Shown piece after piece: positions 25,040 to 34,500 of a DNA stretch of 64,000 nucleotides (position 1 is its first letter; every line of letters starts with the position of its first letter). Both the position numbers and the translations under genes were made by a program. Under the pieces are notes generated by a model. The model had not been told where the DNA came from. It did no database searches and saw only the letters and a list, made by a program, of their open reading frames with translations. The stretch comes from Nitrospiraceae bacterium (lineage in GTDB: Bacteria > Nitrospirota > Nitrospiria > Nitrospirales > UBA8639), in NCBI GenBank assembly GCA_020632595.1, contig JACKFF010000011.1, forward strand, positions 62,001 through 126,000, in the 5' to 3' direction.

Positions 25040-26800
25040 CAGCATCACCGATGGATGTTCCCCAATCACATGGGCCATCGCTACGTCGGTATTCACCCAC
25101 AAACCTGGATGAAGTGAAGACGCCAGATCCGTGACCACGCCGGAGAACGGAGCACGCAAGATTAATTGCTCCCGGAGCGTAACCAGACCGGCCAACGCCT
25201 TTCGCTCGCCCACCAGCGTCTCCCGAATCACCAGATGATCATCGCGATCATCCTGATAGGCGACTTCCCGTTCCGCGCGCAATTCTAATGCCGCAATGCG
25301 ATGTCCGATAATGTCAATCTGATGTTCCACCTGCGGCGACTGTAAAATTACCAGTGTCTGCCCGGGTTCGACCCGCTCCCCCTCCTCCACCAACACCTCC
25401 ACCACCATTGCCGGAGCCGGTGGAAACAGAGTCGTGCGTTCCGGAGCTTCTAGAATCGCAGGAATCTCCACTGTCGTATCCAAGGGCATCACGCTCATGA
25501 GCAGACACCCCGTCAGTGCGATTCCGATTCCCCGCCCCCGCCAGGATCGGGTCACGGCCGCCCGACGTGTCCACCAGACCTGCAGTTCCTCATAGACCGG
25601 CCATGCCAAAAACCAGCCGATTTCCACGAGAAAGAGGATGACGCCCAAAACCTTGAAAAAAAAGTAATACACCAGGACCGCAATGCCGACGAACACAACG
25701 GCCCGGTAGACCCACACCGCCCACGCATAGGCGATCAGCACCGATTGCCGTTGCGGGGGCATCTGTTCCGGAGGAACATCTCCCCAGGCAAACAGCCATT
25801 CCCGTAATTTCCAACGACCAAACCCGAAGGCCCGTGATTGCAAATTCGGGACACCCAGCCAATCGGAGAGGACGTAGTAGCCGTCAAAACGGAGCAGCGG
25901 ATTCAAATTGATCAACAGCCCCGTGACCCAACTGGTGGTCGCCAACACAAAGAGCATGCTTTTGACAATGCCCTCAGGGCAGAAATTCCACAAAAAAGTC
26001 GCGAGCATCGCCACACTGAGTTCCACCATCATTCCCGCAGCGGCAATGGCCGCGCGTTGCTTCCGGACCGTGAGCCGCCAGGAGTCGGTCGTGTCGGTAT
26101 AGAGGACAGGCACCATAATGAGGAACCCGAGGCCCATCGTGGGAACCCGGCACCCGTATCGAACGGCGGTATAGGCATGCCCCAGTTCATGCAAGATCTT
26201 AATGGCCATCAACCCGATGATATAACCAGTCATCCCTTGAAACGTAAAAAAGTATAAAAAGACATTGGCAAACGATGCCCACTGCCGCACGACTCCCATA
26301 CACCCAATCACACCCAGGATGATCACGCACCATAAGGCCCAGCGACTAAACAGCGGAGTAACGAACGGAAGCGTTGCTCGTAAGAACCGGTCGGGATTAC
26401 ATAAGGGAATTCTGAAAAATAAATAGTTGTGGAGCACTCTCAGCAGCCAATGTTGTTTTGCCTGTTCAGCCTGCCCGAGGAACCCCTGACTTCCACCGGC
26501 TAAGGAATCCCGGGTTAAATTGTTCCGATAGAGAAACTGGATCAACTCCAGCACATTCCCGGTTGAGACCTTGGCCGAGGTGGTTCGGGTCACCAGATCC
26601 ACCAGTCCCTCGGCGGTTCCCGCCTGCCAATGGGAAAGCAGTTGGAACGCGGCCCATTCAATTTGGAAAAATTGATTTCGAACCGTGTCCACGATCGTCC
26701 AGGTGGGGACGCCATCGGGCGTCGGGGTACCGGGCAGAATCTGAAGATCTTCGCGCAAGGGTGGAAGGGGGACGTCTTCTTGAGGCTTTGGCTGACCCAT
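24671..26800 (-). CDS. M50 (site-2-type) metalloprotease fused to a HlyD-like adaptor domain
   Basis: This 709-residue membrane protein has a PqqD/winged-helix-like start (about residues 20-100), then a multi-pass M50 domain. Zinc-site motif HELGH is at 204-208 and the distal ligand region NLNPLLRFDGYY at about 299-309. More helices follow to about 440, then a HlyD/biotinyl-lipoyl-like periplasmic part from about 445 (PAPAMVVEVLVEEGERVEPG) with a short hairpin and beta-barrel. Related proteins are annotated as putative peptide zinc metalloproteases and occur with large surface proteins. It probably forms an inner-membrane module that binds and perhaps cleaves a substrate while docking to TolC through its adaptor domain. 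It follows the GAF-HlyD gene with zero spacing (TAA then ATG), so the operon order is TolC, HlyD, GAF-HlyD, M50-HlyD. Confidence 0.88.
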   Translation of the reverse strand: MGQPKPQEDVPLPPLREDLQILPGTPTPDGVPTWTIVDTVRNQFFQIEWAAFQLLSHWQAGTAEGLVDLVTRTTSAKVSTGNVLELIQFLYRNNLTRDSLAGGSQGFLGQAEQAKQHWLLRVLHNYLFFRIPLCNPDRFLRATLPFVTPLFSRWALWCVIILGVIGCMGVVRQWASFANVFLYFFTFQGMTGYIIGLMAIKILHELGHAYTAVRYGCRVPTMGLGFLIMVPVLYTDTTDSWRLTVRKQRAAIAAAGMMVELSVAMLATFLWNFCPEGIVKSMLFVLATTSWVTGLLINLNPLLRFDGYYVLSDWLGVPNLQSRAFGFGRWKLREWLFAWGDVPPEQMPPQRQSVLIAYAWAVWVYRAVVFVGIAVLVYYFFFKVLGVILFLVEIGWFLAWPVYEELQVWWTRRAAVTRSWRGRGIGIALTGCLLMSVMPLDTTVEIPAILEAPERTTLFPPAPAMVVEVLVEEGERVEPGQTLVILQSPQVEHQIDIIGHRIAALELRAEREVAYQDDRDDHLVIRETLVGERKALAGLVTLREQLILRAPFSGVVTDLASSLHPGLWVNTDVAMAHVIGEHPSVMLALATEKEKARLSVGNTGWFYPDDPTRQARQGQLRDLRHVDESEMALPYLASTYSGGVPVRQDARGRLIPEHSVYRVELNVTDTDPSWNQVVRGVVHVKGNGQSVMGHLWAEAASILIRESGA

Positions 26801-28246
26801 TTAGAAACCTAGGGTTTGTCGAAGAACTCCGAGGGGGCGCCGGAAGAGATGGAAAAAGAGCGTGACCGGTTCCCCATAGATTTTGGCGGTGCCTTGCCAG
26901 CCGATTCGAATATCCTCAGGCGGGTCCATGAACTCGGCTTCCACCCGATAGGCCAGGACATTGGTCGGGAGAATACTCGCATGGTAACTCGCATGGATTA
27001 ATCGGCCAGGAATGGCTCGTAAGGGATTGGCATTCAAAAACACCTCAACCTCGGCCCCTTCCCGTAACACGATCGCGTCTTCCACCGGTAGATCAATTTT
27101 CAATTCAAACTCCCGGGGATCGGCCACTTCCATAATACGTTCGCCCACTACCACCGGCTTGCCGATCCATTCGGATTTATCTGTGAAAATCACGATGCCC
27201 GCCCGGGGAGCTTTGACCTCTACTTGCTGTAACATGTCCCAGGCGTAATCCCGTTCGGCTTCTTTCAGCCGGACTTCCGAGGCTTGCACGGGCATGCCCG
27301 CACCGGTGTCATGGTCGACAAAGGCACCTTGCGACACTTTGCGATACTCCATCCAGGTAACGGACAGATTCTTTTCCGCCACTTCAAATTGATTCCGGAA
27401 TGTGGTGTCCTCATAGCGAAAAAGTGTTTGCCCCGTCTGAACCAGGGTATTCGGGTGGACAAGGATTTCTCCCACCACTCCATCCAATGGGGCCGTCACC
27501 ACCGACGGATCCCGCGGCACCACTTCCACAGGAGCCAGTGTGGACAATCGCACGGGCAGCCACATGGCGGCCATCACGACCACCAGCACTCCCCATAGCC
27601 AGTTCTTGAACACCTTCCAGTTTTTTACTCTCCGTTTCGTGCCCCCGAGTGCCTGCCAGGCATGAGCCACCGTTTCGGCAAACCGCCGGACCAATTGCAC
27701 TTCCCCGTCTTGCCAGGGTATCTCCCTGGTCAACCACAGGCCACCAATCACCTGCTGATCCGCGCGGATCAATGGACACCAGAGGACATGCGGAAACGCA
27801 AAGGACTTCCAATCACGTTGGAGTTCTGTCGAACAATGCGTGGAGGAGAGAGGACCGAAATCCTTGAGGCTGCCTTGTTCCCATAATTCTGAAATGACGC
27901 CTTCAATCCATGTGATCATCGGCGCATTGCGGTCAACCACGGCCACACTGGACACCGCTTCCACCCTGCCCCGCATCCGTCCCTTCGGCGTGATAGAAAA
28001 AATACAGGCTTGTCGAAAGTCCACGAGACGCCGGGTCTCATTGGCCAGAAGAAAACAGAGTTCTTTCACCGTTTGGGCCTTGCGAACCTGACTTTCCAGT
28101 TGAAGCAGCGCCAGTAAGATACTTGAATCTTTTTCCGTTTTGACCCCGGACGTGATGGAAGGGCCACCGGACAGACCGGAAGAGGGCCTAAAGTCCTTCC
28201 CAGTCCCTCGCGAAGGGGACTCTGTCTGAGTTGCTGTGTGCACCAT
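26801..28246 (-). CDS. GAF-like domain fused to a HlyD-type membrane adaptor
   Basis: This 481-residue protein has residues about 45-215 resembling a cytoplasmic GAF domain: LLALLQLESQVRKAQTVKEL, then a CPLI-to-GGLWLTRE core. One transmembrane helix follows near 225-245 (LWGVLVVVMAAMWLPVRL). A periplasmic HlyD-like part comes next, with lipoyl-type PLDGVVGEILVHPNTLVQ-G, a short coiled hairpin and APRAGIV-IF. The open frame extends to a TTG at 28270, but AAAGGAGGG lies eight bases before the ATG at 28246, which fixes the start. Joining a GAF sensor to an adaptor is unusual and suggests that export is gated by a cytoplasmic signal. It belongs to the TolC operon. Confidence 0.88.
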   Translation of the reverse strand: MVHTATQTESPSRGTGKDFRPSSGLSGGPSITSGVKTEKDSSILLALLQLESQVRKAQTVKELCFLLANETRRLVDFRQACIFSITPKGRMRGRVEAVSSVAVVDRNAPMITWIEGVISELWEQGSLKDFGPLSSTHCSTELQRDWKSFAFPHVLWCPLIRADQQVIGGLWLTREIPWQDGEVQLVRRFAETVAHAWQALGGTKRRVKNWKVFKNWLWGVLVVVMAAMWLPVRLSTLAPVEVVPRDPSVVTAPLDGVVGEILVHPNTLVQTGQTLFRYEDTTFRNQFEVAEKNLSVTWMEYRKVSQGAFVDHDTGAGMPVQASEVRLKEAERDYAWDMLQQVEVKAPRAGIVIFTDKSEWIGKPVVVGERIMEVADPREFELKIDLPVEDAIVLREGAEVEVFLNANPLRAIPGRLIHASYHASILPTNVLAYRVEAEFMDPPEDIRIGWQGTAKIYGEPVTLFFHLFRRPLGVLRQTLGF

Positions 28247-28294
28247 GCTCGTTTCCCTCCTTTGGATCAACAGAGAGGTCGATCCGGAAAGGAG

Positions 28295-29152
28295 TTAATG
28301 TTTGGCAGTCTGTTGACTCTTGGACGTCGGTGAGGCTGCAGGCTTCGTGCTCGGCGAAAATGTTGATTGAGTGGGAAACGTGCCTTCCGGAAATTTTGCG
28401 CTTCCACTCATACCGGCTAGGACACCTGTGGGATGTTTGTGAAATCGGCCAAAGACCCGAATGGTTTGACTCACAGGATCAACACGTGGACCAATGACCA
28501 CCACTTCCGCCGAATAGTCCTTTTGAGTCTCATCGATACTAAACGAAAACGGACTGTTCTTGGCGATCCACCGCAGCGAAGACGACGGAAGAATCAATTC
28601 AATATCCAGATCCTGATTACTGACAATACTCACCAGATCATCGTACGGATTCACACTTTCATAGGGGTGCACCAACGCCTTGACCACATGTCCGGCAAAA
28701 GGGGCTGGAATCCGGCAACCCTGAACAATCACTTGTGCTCTGGTGAGAACCGCCTGGGCCTTTTTTAATTCGGCCTGGGAGATGTCCACTTCCAACCGGC
28801 CAATCCCGTGAAGAGCGGCCAGCTCCTCGTTATTGATGACGGTCTTTTGCCTTGCATCCAAATCCGCTTGGGCGGCTGATAATTCCGCCCGGTATTTGGC
28901 ACATTCAAATTCAACAAGGATGTCGCCCTTATTAAATGCGTCCCCGTCTCGAAACGGTATCCGCTTCACTAACGCCTGAATTTCACTGGCAAGCACCGCT
29001 TCCACGACAGGTTTCACGATGCCCCGAATCGTCTGGAGATCCGAGGAGGGCACACTGCTGCGTGCTCCCCCTTTCGCCAGACTGACGCCGGAAGGCAGCA
29101 TGATCAGACTCAGCACCAAACACAGAATAGGGATAAGATGTCGATGTATCAT
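28295..29152 (-). CDS. Periplasmic HlyD/RND-type membrane fusion protein
   Basis: This 285-residue protein has a signal peptide (HLIPILCLVLSLIMLPSGVSLA). The typical adaptor order follows: half lipoyl domain (RDGDAFNKGDILVEFEC), an alpha-helical hairpin (residues about 100-150), the second half (GCRIPAPFAGHVVKALVHPYE) and a beta-barrel. It would bridge the inner-membrane components and TolC. Its ATG overlaps the TolC stop by four bases. The C-terminus is Pro/Ser/Thr-rich. Confidence 0.9.
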   Translation of the reverse strand: MIHRHLIPILCLVLSLIMLPSGVSLAKGGARSSVPSSDLQTIRGIVKPVVEAVLASEIQALVKRIPFRDGDAFNKGDILVEFECAKYRAELSAAQADLDARQKTVINNEELAALHGIGRLEVDISQAELKKAQAVLTRAQVIVQGCRIPAPFAGHVVKALVHPYESVNPYDDLVSIVSNQDLDIELILPSSSLRWIAKNSPFSFSIDETQKDYSAEVVVIGPRVDPVSQTIRVFGRFHKHPTGVLAGMSGSAKFPEGTFPTQSTFSPSTKPAASPTSKSQQTAKH

Positions 29153-30888
29153 GGATTCGCTCTCTCTTGGGGTTGAGTGGTTGTTTTTTGGGATTGCGCG
29201 ACAGTCTCTTGGGATTGAGGCTCTTCCCCCTGTGGTTGCGCCTCAGTTTCATGGTGTTGAGCCTCAGGTTCTTGAGGTAGCGCGACGGCCTCTTGGGATT
29301 GACTGACAGTCTTTTGGGGTTGAGGCTCGGCCCCTTGGGATTGAGTGGTTGGCGATTGAGTTTGAGCGTCAGTTGGATGAACCTGCGCGAAAACCTCGGG
29401 GCGTTCAAGCCATTCCCAACGTTCCTGCAAGGCCACGGCCAGTTCTTCGACCCCGTCTCCCGTGATGTCCGTGGGGAAGGGGTCTTCTCCGATCGCTGCT
29501 AACACATTGGCATAGGCCATTTCCAATTTGGCCAGTGCCGATTCATACCGTAATTCAGCGACGAGGCCTTGCATTTTTTCCCGGATGACCAGATGCTCAC
29601 TGAGCCGGTTCAGAGACCAGGCACGCTGGACCTGTTCGGCAATAGCCATTTGGGTCTCGAGGTAGCGCTTCCCCGTGGCCGCATCCTTCATGGCCGCATG
29701 ATATTGCGCCACCGACACATGGACCTGACTCATCAGAGCCATCGTCAACGCCAGGCTTTGCATGTCCAATACTTTCTCCTGAGCGTCAATGACCTGCAAG
29801 CGGACGGGGTGCCGGAAGACATTCAACAGATTCCAGCTGATTTTGGCTCCGTAATTCAGCCAATTATTATGAAACAGAAAGTTGTTGCTATCGTAATTGC
29901 CCCCCATATACACATTAAGGTTGGGGAGCAATTCCAGAATGGCGGCTTTGGTTTCTTTGGCGTTTATACGTTTTTGGTAGTCGACCTTTCGCAGTTCGGG
30001 ACGATTCATGAGTGCCCGGTATTCCAAATCTTCCAGCTTCTCGGAAACCTTCGATACGAGGGGTGGATGTTCCGGCACCGCCAATTCATAGGGCTCACCG
30101 GGATCCAGGTTCATGAGTTCGGCAAGGTGAATTCTGGATAGTGATAATTCCTGATACAGCTGTTGAATTTCCCGTTGCGCGCTCAGGAGTTCCCGTTCAT
30201 ATTGTAGTGAAGAGAGTGGATCTGCCAGGGCCCGTTCCCGGATCTGGTGGGCTTCACCCAGCGCTTGCGTCACCCAATCCTGAAGAAACGCCAGGCGACC
30301 CAACGCCCGTTCCGCTCCCACGGCCTTCCAAAAAGCTGAACGGACATCCTGAATAACCCGATTGGCAACGCGACGTTTATCTTCTTCCGCAATGAGCACG
30401 TCGTTAGCCGCTTGCTCGGCCCGGACATAGGACAGTCCGAAATCCAGCACATCCCAGCTTAAGGCTAAATTGGCCGTATAAATATTCTTATCAGAAGACG
30501 TGGAGGACACGAGGGATTGTTGGCCGGTTTCTAACGACTGGCTGCTCGCTCCCGCAAAGTTGCTGCGTCCATTATAGGCCGCATTCGCCACCACATTTGG
30601 CAGCATATCGTAATGCGCCAGATCCAGTTGGCGATGCGCGACCATTTCCTTTAATCCCTGCACCCGCGTTTCCAAATTATATTTCAACGCCCGCGCCATC
30701 GCTTCATACAGCGTGATGGGGCGAGCCACGGGCTCCTGATAGTGCGTGAGTTGAGCCAGGTCCTCTTGGACCCGCTGTTGAATTTCGTCCTGCGAGAGTG
30801 GAGTGGGCATAACGGCACAGCCCGAGTCCAGCAGGGCCAATCCCGTTACCACCACACCGATCAGAAATTTTTGAACGTGTACTGCCAT
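29149..30888 (-). CDS. TolC-family outer-membrane efflux protein with Gln-rich C-terminal tail
   Basis: This 579-residue protein has an N-terminal signal sequence with a lipobox-like LALLDSGCAV (Cys about 24), as in NodT-type TolC proteins. Two OEP repeats follow, with long alpha-helical segments (about residues 60-270 and 290-490) and the trimeric barrel strands (NVYMGGNYDSNNF). The last 70 residues are a Gln/Glu/Ser/Thr-rich repetitive tail not seen in normal TolC. It is the first gene of the exporter operon and diverges from surface protein 2 across a 700-bp region. It should form the trans-periplasmic exit duct. Confidence 0.93.
   Translation of the reverse strand: MAVHVQKFLIGVVVTGLALLDSGCAVMPTPLSQDEIQQRVQEDLAQLTHYQEPVARPITLYEAMARALKYNLETRVQGLKEMVAHRQLDLAHYDMLPNVVANAAYNGRSNFAGASSQSLETGQQSLVSSTSSDKNIYTANLALSWDVLDFGLSYVRAEQAANDVLIAEEDKRRVANRVIQDVRSAFWKAVGAERALGRLAFLQDWVTQALGEAHQIRERALADPLSSLQYERELLSAQREIQQLYQELSLSRIHLAELMNLDPGEPYELAVPEHPPLVSKVSEKLEDLEYRALMNRPELRKVDYQKRINAKETKAAILELLPNLNVYMGGNYDSNNFLFHNNWLNYGAKISWNLLNVFRHPVRLQVIDAQEKVLDMQSLALTMALMSQVHVSVAQYHAAMKDAATGKRYLETQMAIAEQVQRAWSLNRLSEHLVIREKMQGLVAELRYESALAKLEMAYANVLAAIGEDPFPTDITGDGVEELAVALQERWEWLERPEVFAQVHPTDAQTQSPTTQSQGAEPQPQKTVSQSQEAVALPQEPEAQHHETEAQPQGEEPQSQETVAQSQKTTTQPQERANP
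29160..29370 (-). repeat. Degenerate repeats encoding the Gln-rich tail of the TolC protein
   Basis: Variants of the plus-strand word cttgggattgag recur at intervals of roughly 30 bp. They encode QSQ/QPQ-E-T/A units. The region produces spurious open frames on both strands. A flexible hydrophilic tail facing the periplasm or surface is expected. Confidence 0.8.
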
Positions 30889-31591
30889 AGTTAAAGAATG
30901 CAGGATCCAGTCGATCCAATTTATTTGTGCACGGATCTCATGCCCCCAGGCACTTGCCTGCGGATCGTCACCACCTGAAGGACTGCGCTGATCGGCATGT
31001 CGAATCTTCCGCCAATCAAGTCTGTCTATCCTTCCGGGCCCTTGGACCGTTTCTATTCACAATACAAACCGAATGGCTCCATTTGCAGCTTTCCAGTTCT
31101 GTTTTTCGGTTTTTCTTATGTCAAAATTAGCTAGGGGGCATTTTTTATTTGTTCCTTTCCTGCCCAGGCATGAAGCAAGACACAACAACTTCTCTCAACT
31201 TCCTTCACCATCATATGTTGACCGTCATGGCAACCCCAAAAATATTTTTCACATCCACCTCATTTTTCCCTTAAGTCTTGTCTTCATTATCCTTATGAAC
31301 CAGATCCACCGGATTTTATTGTCAATGACTAATTTATCGCCCGACCGCCTCTCGTTCCCGAACCCGTTCTCCCCATCAAACTTTTAAAAATCCAGATAGG
31401 AAAATTTTTCCGTATTTATTTCTTCCAGTAAACAAAGCTGGTGACCGAATAAGGAGGTAGCTCATACCGTGGGAATGCGTCAAATGAAACAACAAGATGT
31501 CAGATGTGCCATGAGAAATTAATGAAGATCATGGCTGCTGGTGAACCACCGAAGAAAGAATCGCGTCATCAAGATAGGTTCGTGAAGTCAG
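30889..31591. other. Divergent regulatory region with possible 17-codon leader peptide
   Basis: It separates the tolC operon from surface protein 2 and must contain both promoters. On the plus strand AAGGAGGT (31451-31458) is followed after ten bases by GTG 31469 and a 17-codon frame ending at TAA 31522, a possible leader peptide. The main gene, by contrast, has a poor ribosome-binding site. AT-rich sequence lies at 31377-31440. No other gene is recognised. Confidence 0.4.
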
Positions 31592-34500
31592 GTGAATCAC
31601 CCCAATCAGTTGAAATACCTGGAAGAAAAAACGTCTGCGCCACGACTCACTGACACGAGGAATCGCATTGCAATGAAAACTCTGTTAGCACTCGAACCCA
31701 GAATCCTCTTTGATGGGGCGGCCCTCGTTACCGGGGCGGAAGTGGCCCAGGACCAGACCTCCCAGGATCAATCTATGCCGGGAACCAATACCGATGCGGC
31801 AAATAATTCCGGTGAACCCATGGCCAGTGCCCATGAAGCCGATTGGGCCAACAGTTTGTTACTTGCCGCCCCTACTCCATCCGATCATCGGGAAATGGTC
31901 TTCATCGATACGTGGGTTGAGGATTATCAGACCCTCATGAACGGTATCCATCCAAGCGCGGAAGTCATTCTTCTGGATGCGGGGCGGGACGGCATTGAAC
32001 AAATTGCCGAGGTGCTCAAGGGCCGGAGCGGTATCGACGCCATTCATCTCATCGGGGAAGGCACCGAAGCGGAACTGCATTTGGGCACGGCCTTTCTCAC
32101 CAACGATTCGATCAGCAATCACTATGCGGCGCTGTTGAGTCAGATCGGACAGAGTTTGTCTGCGGACGCCGATCTGTTGATCTATGGTTGTAGTTTTGGA
32201 CGCGGTCAGGCCGGTTTCTCGGCGATCCAAACCCTAGCCGAACTGACAGGGGCTGATATTGCCGCGAGCACGGACCGGACCGGGCACGTCAGCGAATATG
32301 CCAACTGGAAATTGGAAGTAGCAACCGGGTTCATTGAAACGTCGGTCGCCATTGGCGAAGCCACCCAGGAAGCCTGGGAGGGCGTGTTGGCCACTTTTAC
32401 CGTGACCAATACCAATGACGCCGGAGCGGGGTCACTCCGACAGGCCATCACCGACGCCAACGCTGCACCCGGAACCGACACCATCATCGTGCCGATCGGC
32501 ACGTATGTCTTGACCACAGGAAAGCTGGATATTGATGACAGTGTGATCATCACCGGAGCCGGCGCGGATACCACCATCATCGATGGCAACGCGAATGAAC
32601 GGGTATTTGAAACCAAGGGCAGCATTACGGTCACAATGAGCGGACTGACCATTCAAAATGGACGGGAAAGCGGCAATGGGGCCGGAGTGTTGGTCGATGG
32701 CTCCAGCATTTTGAATCTCAGCGATGCCAGGTTAACGAATAACGACGGCACGGGTGGCGACGGCGGCGCTTTTCACGTGCATGGCACGCTGAATCTCAAC
32801 CGGGTCCTCATTGATAATAATTTGGCCGATAAGGGCGCCGGGATTTATTTTCATGGAGCCGATGGGGGTTCTCTGACCAACGTCACAATCAGTGGCAATA
32901 CTGCGGTCAACGAAGGAGGCGGGATCTGGACAGAAAATCCGATCACGATCATGAATTCAACCATTGCCTTCAACACAGCACCCATTGGCGGAGGCGTGTA
33001 TGACAAGGACGGCATGGAGATCACCCTCACCAATTCGATTCTCCATAATCCCGGGTCACCCAACAGTTATGGCACGTTAATCTCGGGTGGGACCAATATC
33101 GATAGCGATGGCACGGCGGGATTGGGAGATCCGTTGGACGGCCAGGACCCCATGTTGGGCGGTCTGGCAGACAACGGGGGGCCGACCTGGACCCATGCAC
33201 TCCTGGCGGGCAGCCCAGCCCTCAACGCGGGCACGACATCCGGCGCACCTGCCGTCGATCAACGGGGATTGACCCGTGATGCCGCACCGGATATCGGCAC
33301 GTACGAATATAAGTCCTCCGCTTTTGTTTCCAAGAATGAATTCATGGTCAACGCTCCTTCCGGAGACAACGAAATGACGAGCGGCCCGCTGCGCGGGGCC
33401 GAGCGGGCGGTGGATATCGCCCCGAACGGTGACTATGTGGTGGTGTGGACGAACGGCACGTCTAACGACAAAGTGTATGCCAAAGTCTTTGACGCCAGCG
33501 GCAATCAGAAGGTCGCACAATTTCAAGTCAATATTGGTGGTGGGACCAACAATTGGACAGATGTGGCCGTAGACGACAGCGGGAATTTCGTGATCACCTG
33601 GACGCAAGGAAACGATGTGTTCATGCGTCGCTTCCTGGCCAACGGCACCGCCGTCGACGCCGGGGACGTAATGGTCAACACCGGCACTGCTAACACTCAA
33701 CAAAACCCGTCCGTCAACATGAACGGTAACGGCGAATTCGTAATCGCCTGGGAAGGCGATGGCGGCGGCAACGAGGGGATCTTTGTGCGACAGGGCACCT
33801 TTAGCGGTGGGTTGGTCGGCAGCGACATCACCGTCAACACCGCCGCTGCCGCGAAGGACCCGTCTGTGGGGATTGACGATTCGGGAAACTTCGTCGTCGT
33901 GTGGGATAACGGGTCGGACGTGTTCTTTCAACTCTACAACAACGCGGGCGTTCCCCAAAACAGCGGTCAGGTTGACGTGATCTTACAGGCCAGCGCCGGC
34001 GGGACGGCGGTGGATATGAATGGCGACGGCCGGTTCACGGTAGCCTATCACGCTACCGTTCTGGATGTGGATGTCTACGTCAGGCAATTCGATGCAACGG
34101 GCAACTCGCTCTTCCTCCCGAAAACTGTCAACACCACGACACTCTTGAGCACCCAAACCAATCCCTCGATCACCATGGACGATCTCGGTGAATTCATCGT
34201 CGTCTGGGAGGGCACCGGCAACCAGCCGGGACAGGGTGACGGTTCGGGGGTCTTCGGTCAAAAGTTCAACGCCGGCGGTCAAAAAATCGGATTCGAATTT
34301 TTAATCAATCAAACCACCGCCAACACCCAGGACCGTGCCTCGGTAGCCATGCTGGACCGGGACAACTTCGTGGCCGTGTGGACCGGCAGCGACGGCGCCC
34401 AAACCGATATTTTTGCCCGCCAATACGGAAGTACAGCCGCCCCAACGCTGGACCTTGATGTGAATAACAGCAGTGGAGCTTCGGACAATGATTATGCCTT

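Noticed and set aside
28983..29408. Open frame with N-P-K-R repeats on the minus strand
   Set aside because: An out-of-frame reading of the repeats for the TolC tail.
30889..31591. Search for an insertion sequence between the divergent cassettes
   Set aside because: No terminal inverted repeats, target duplication or transposase coding sequence was found.
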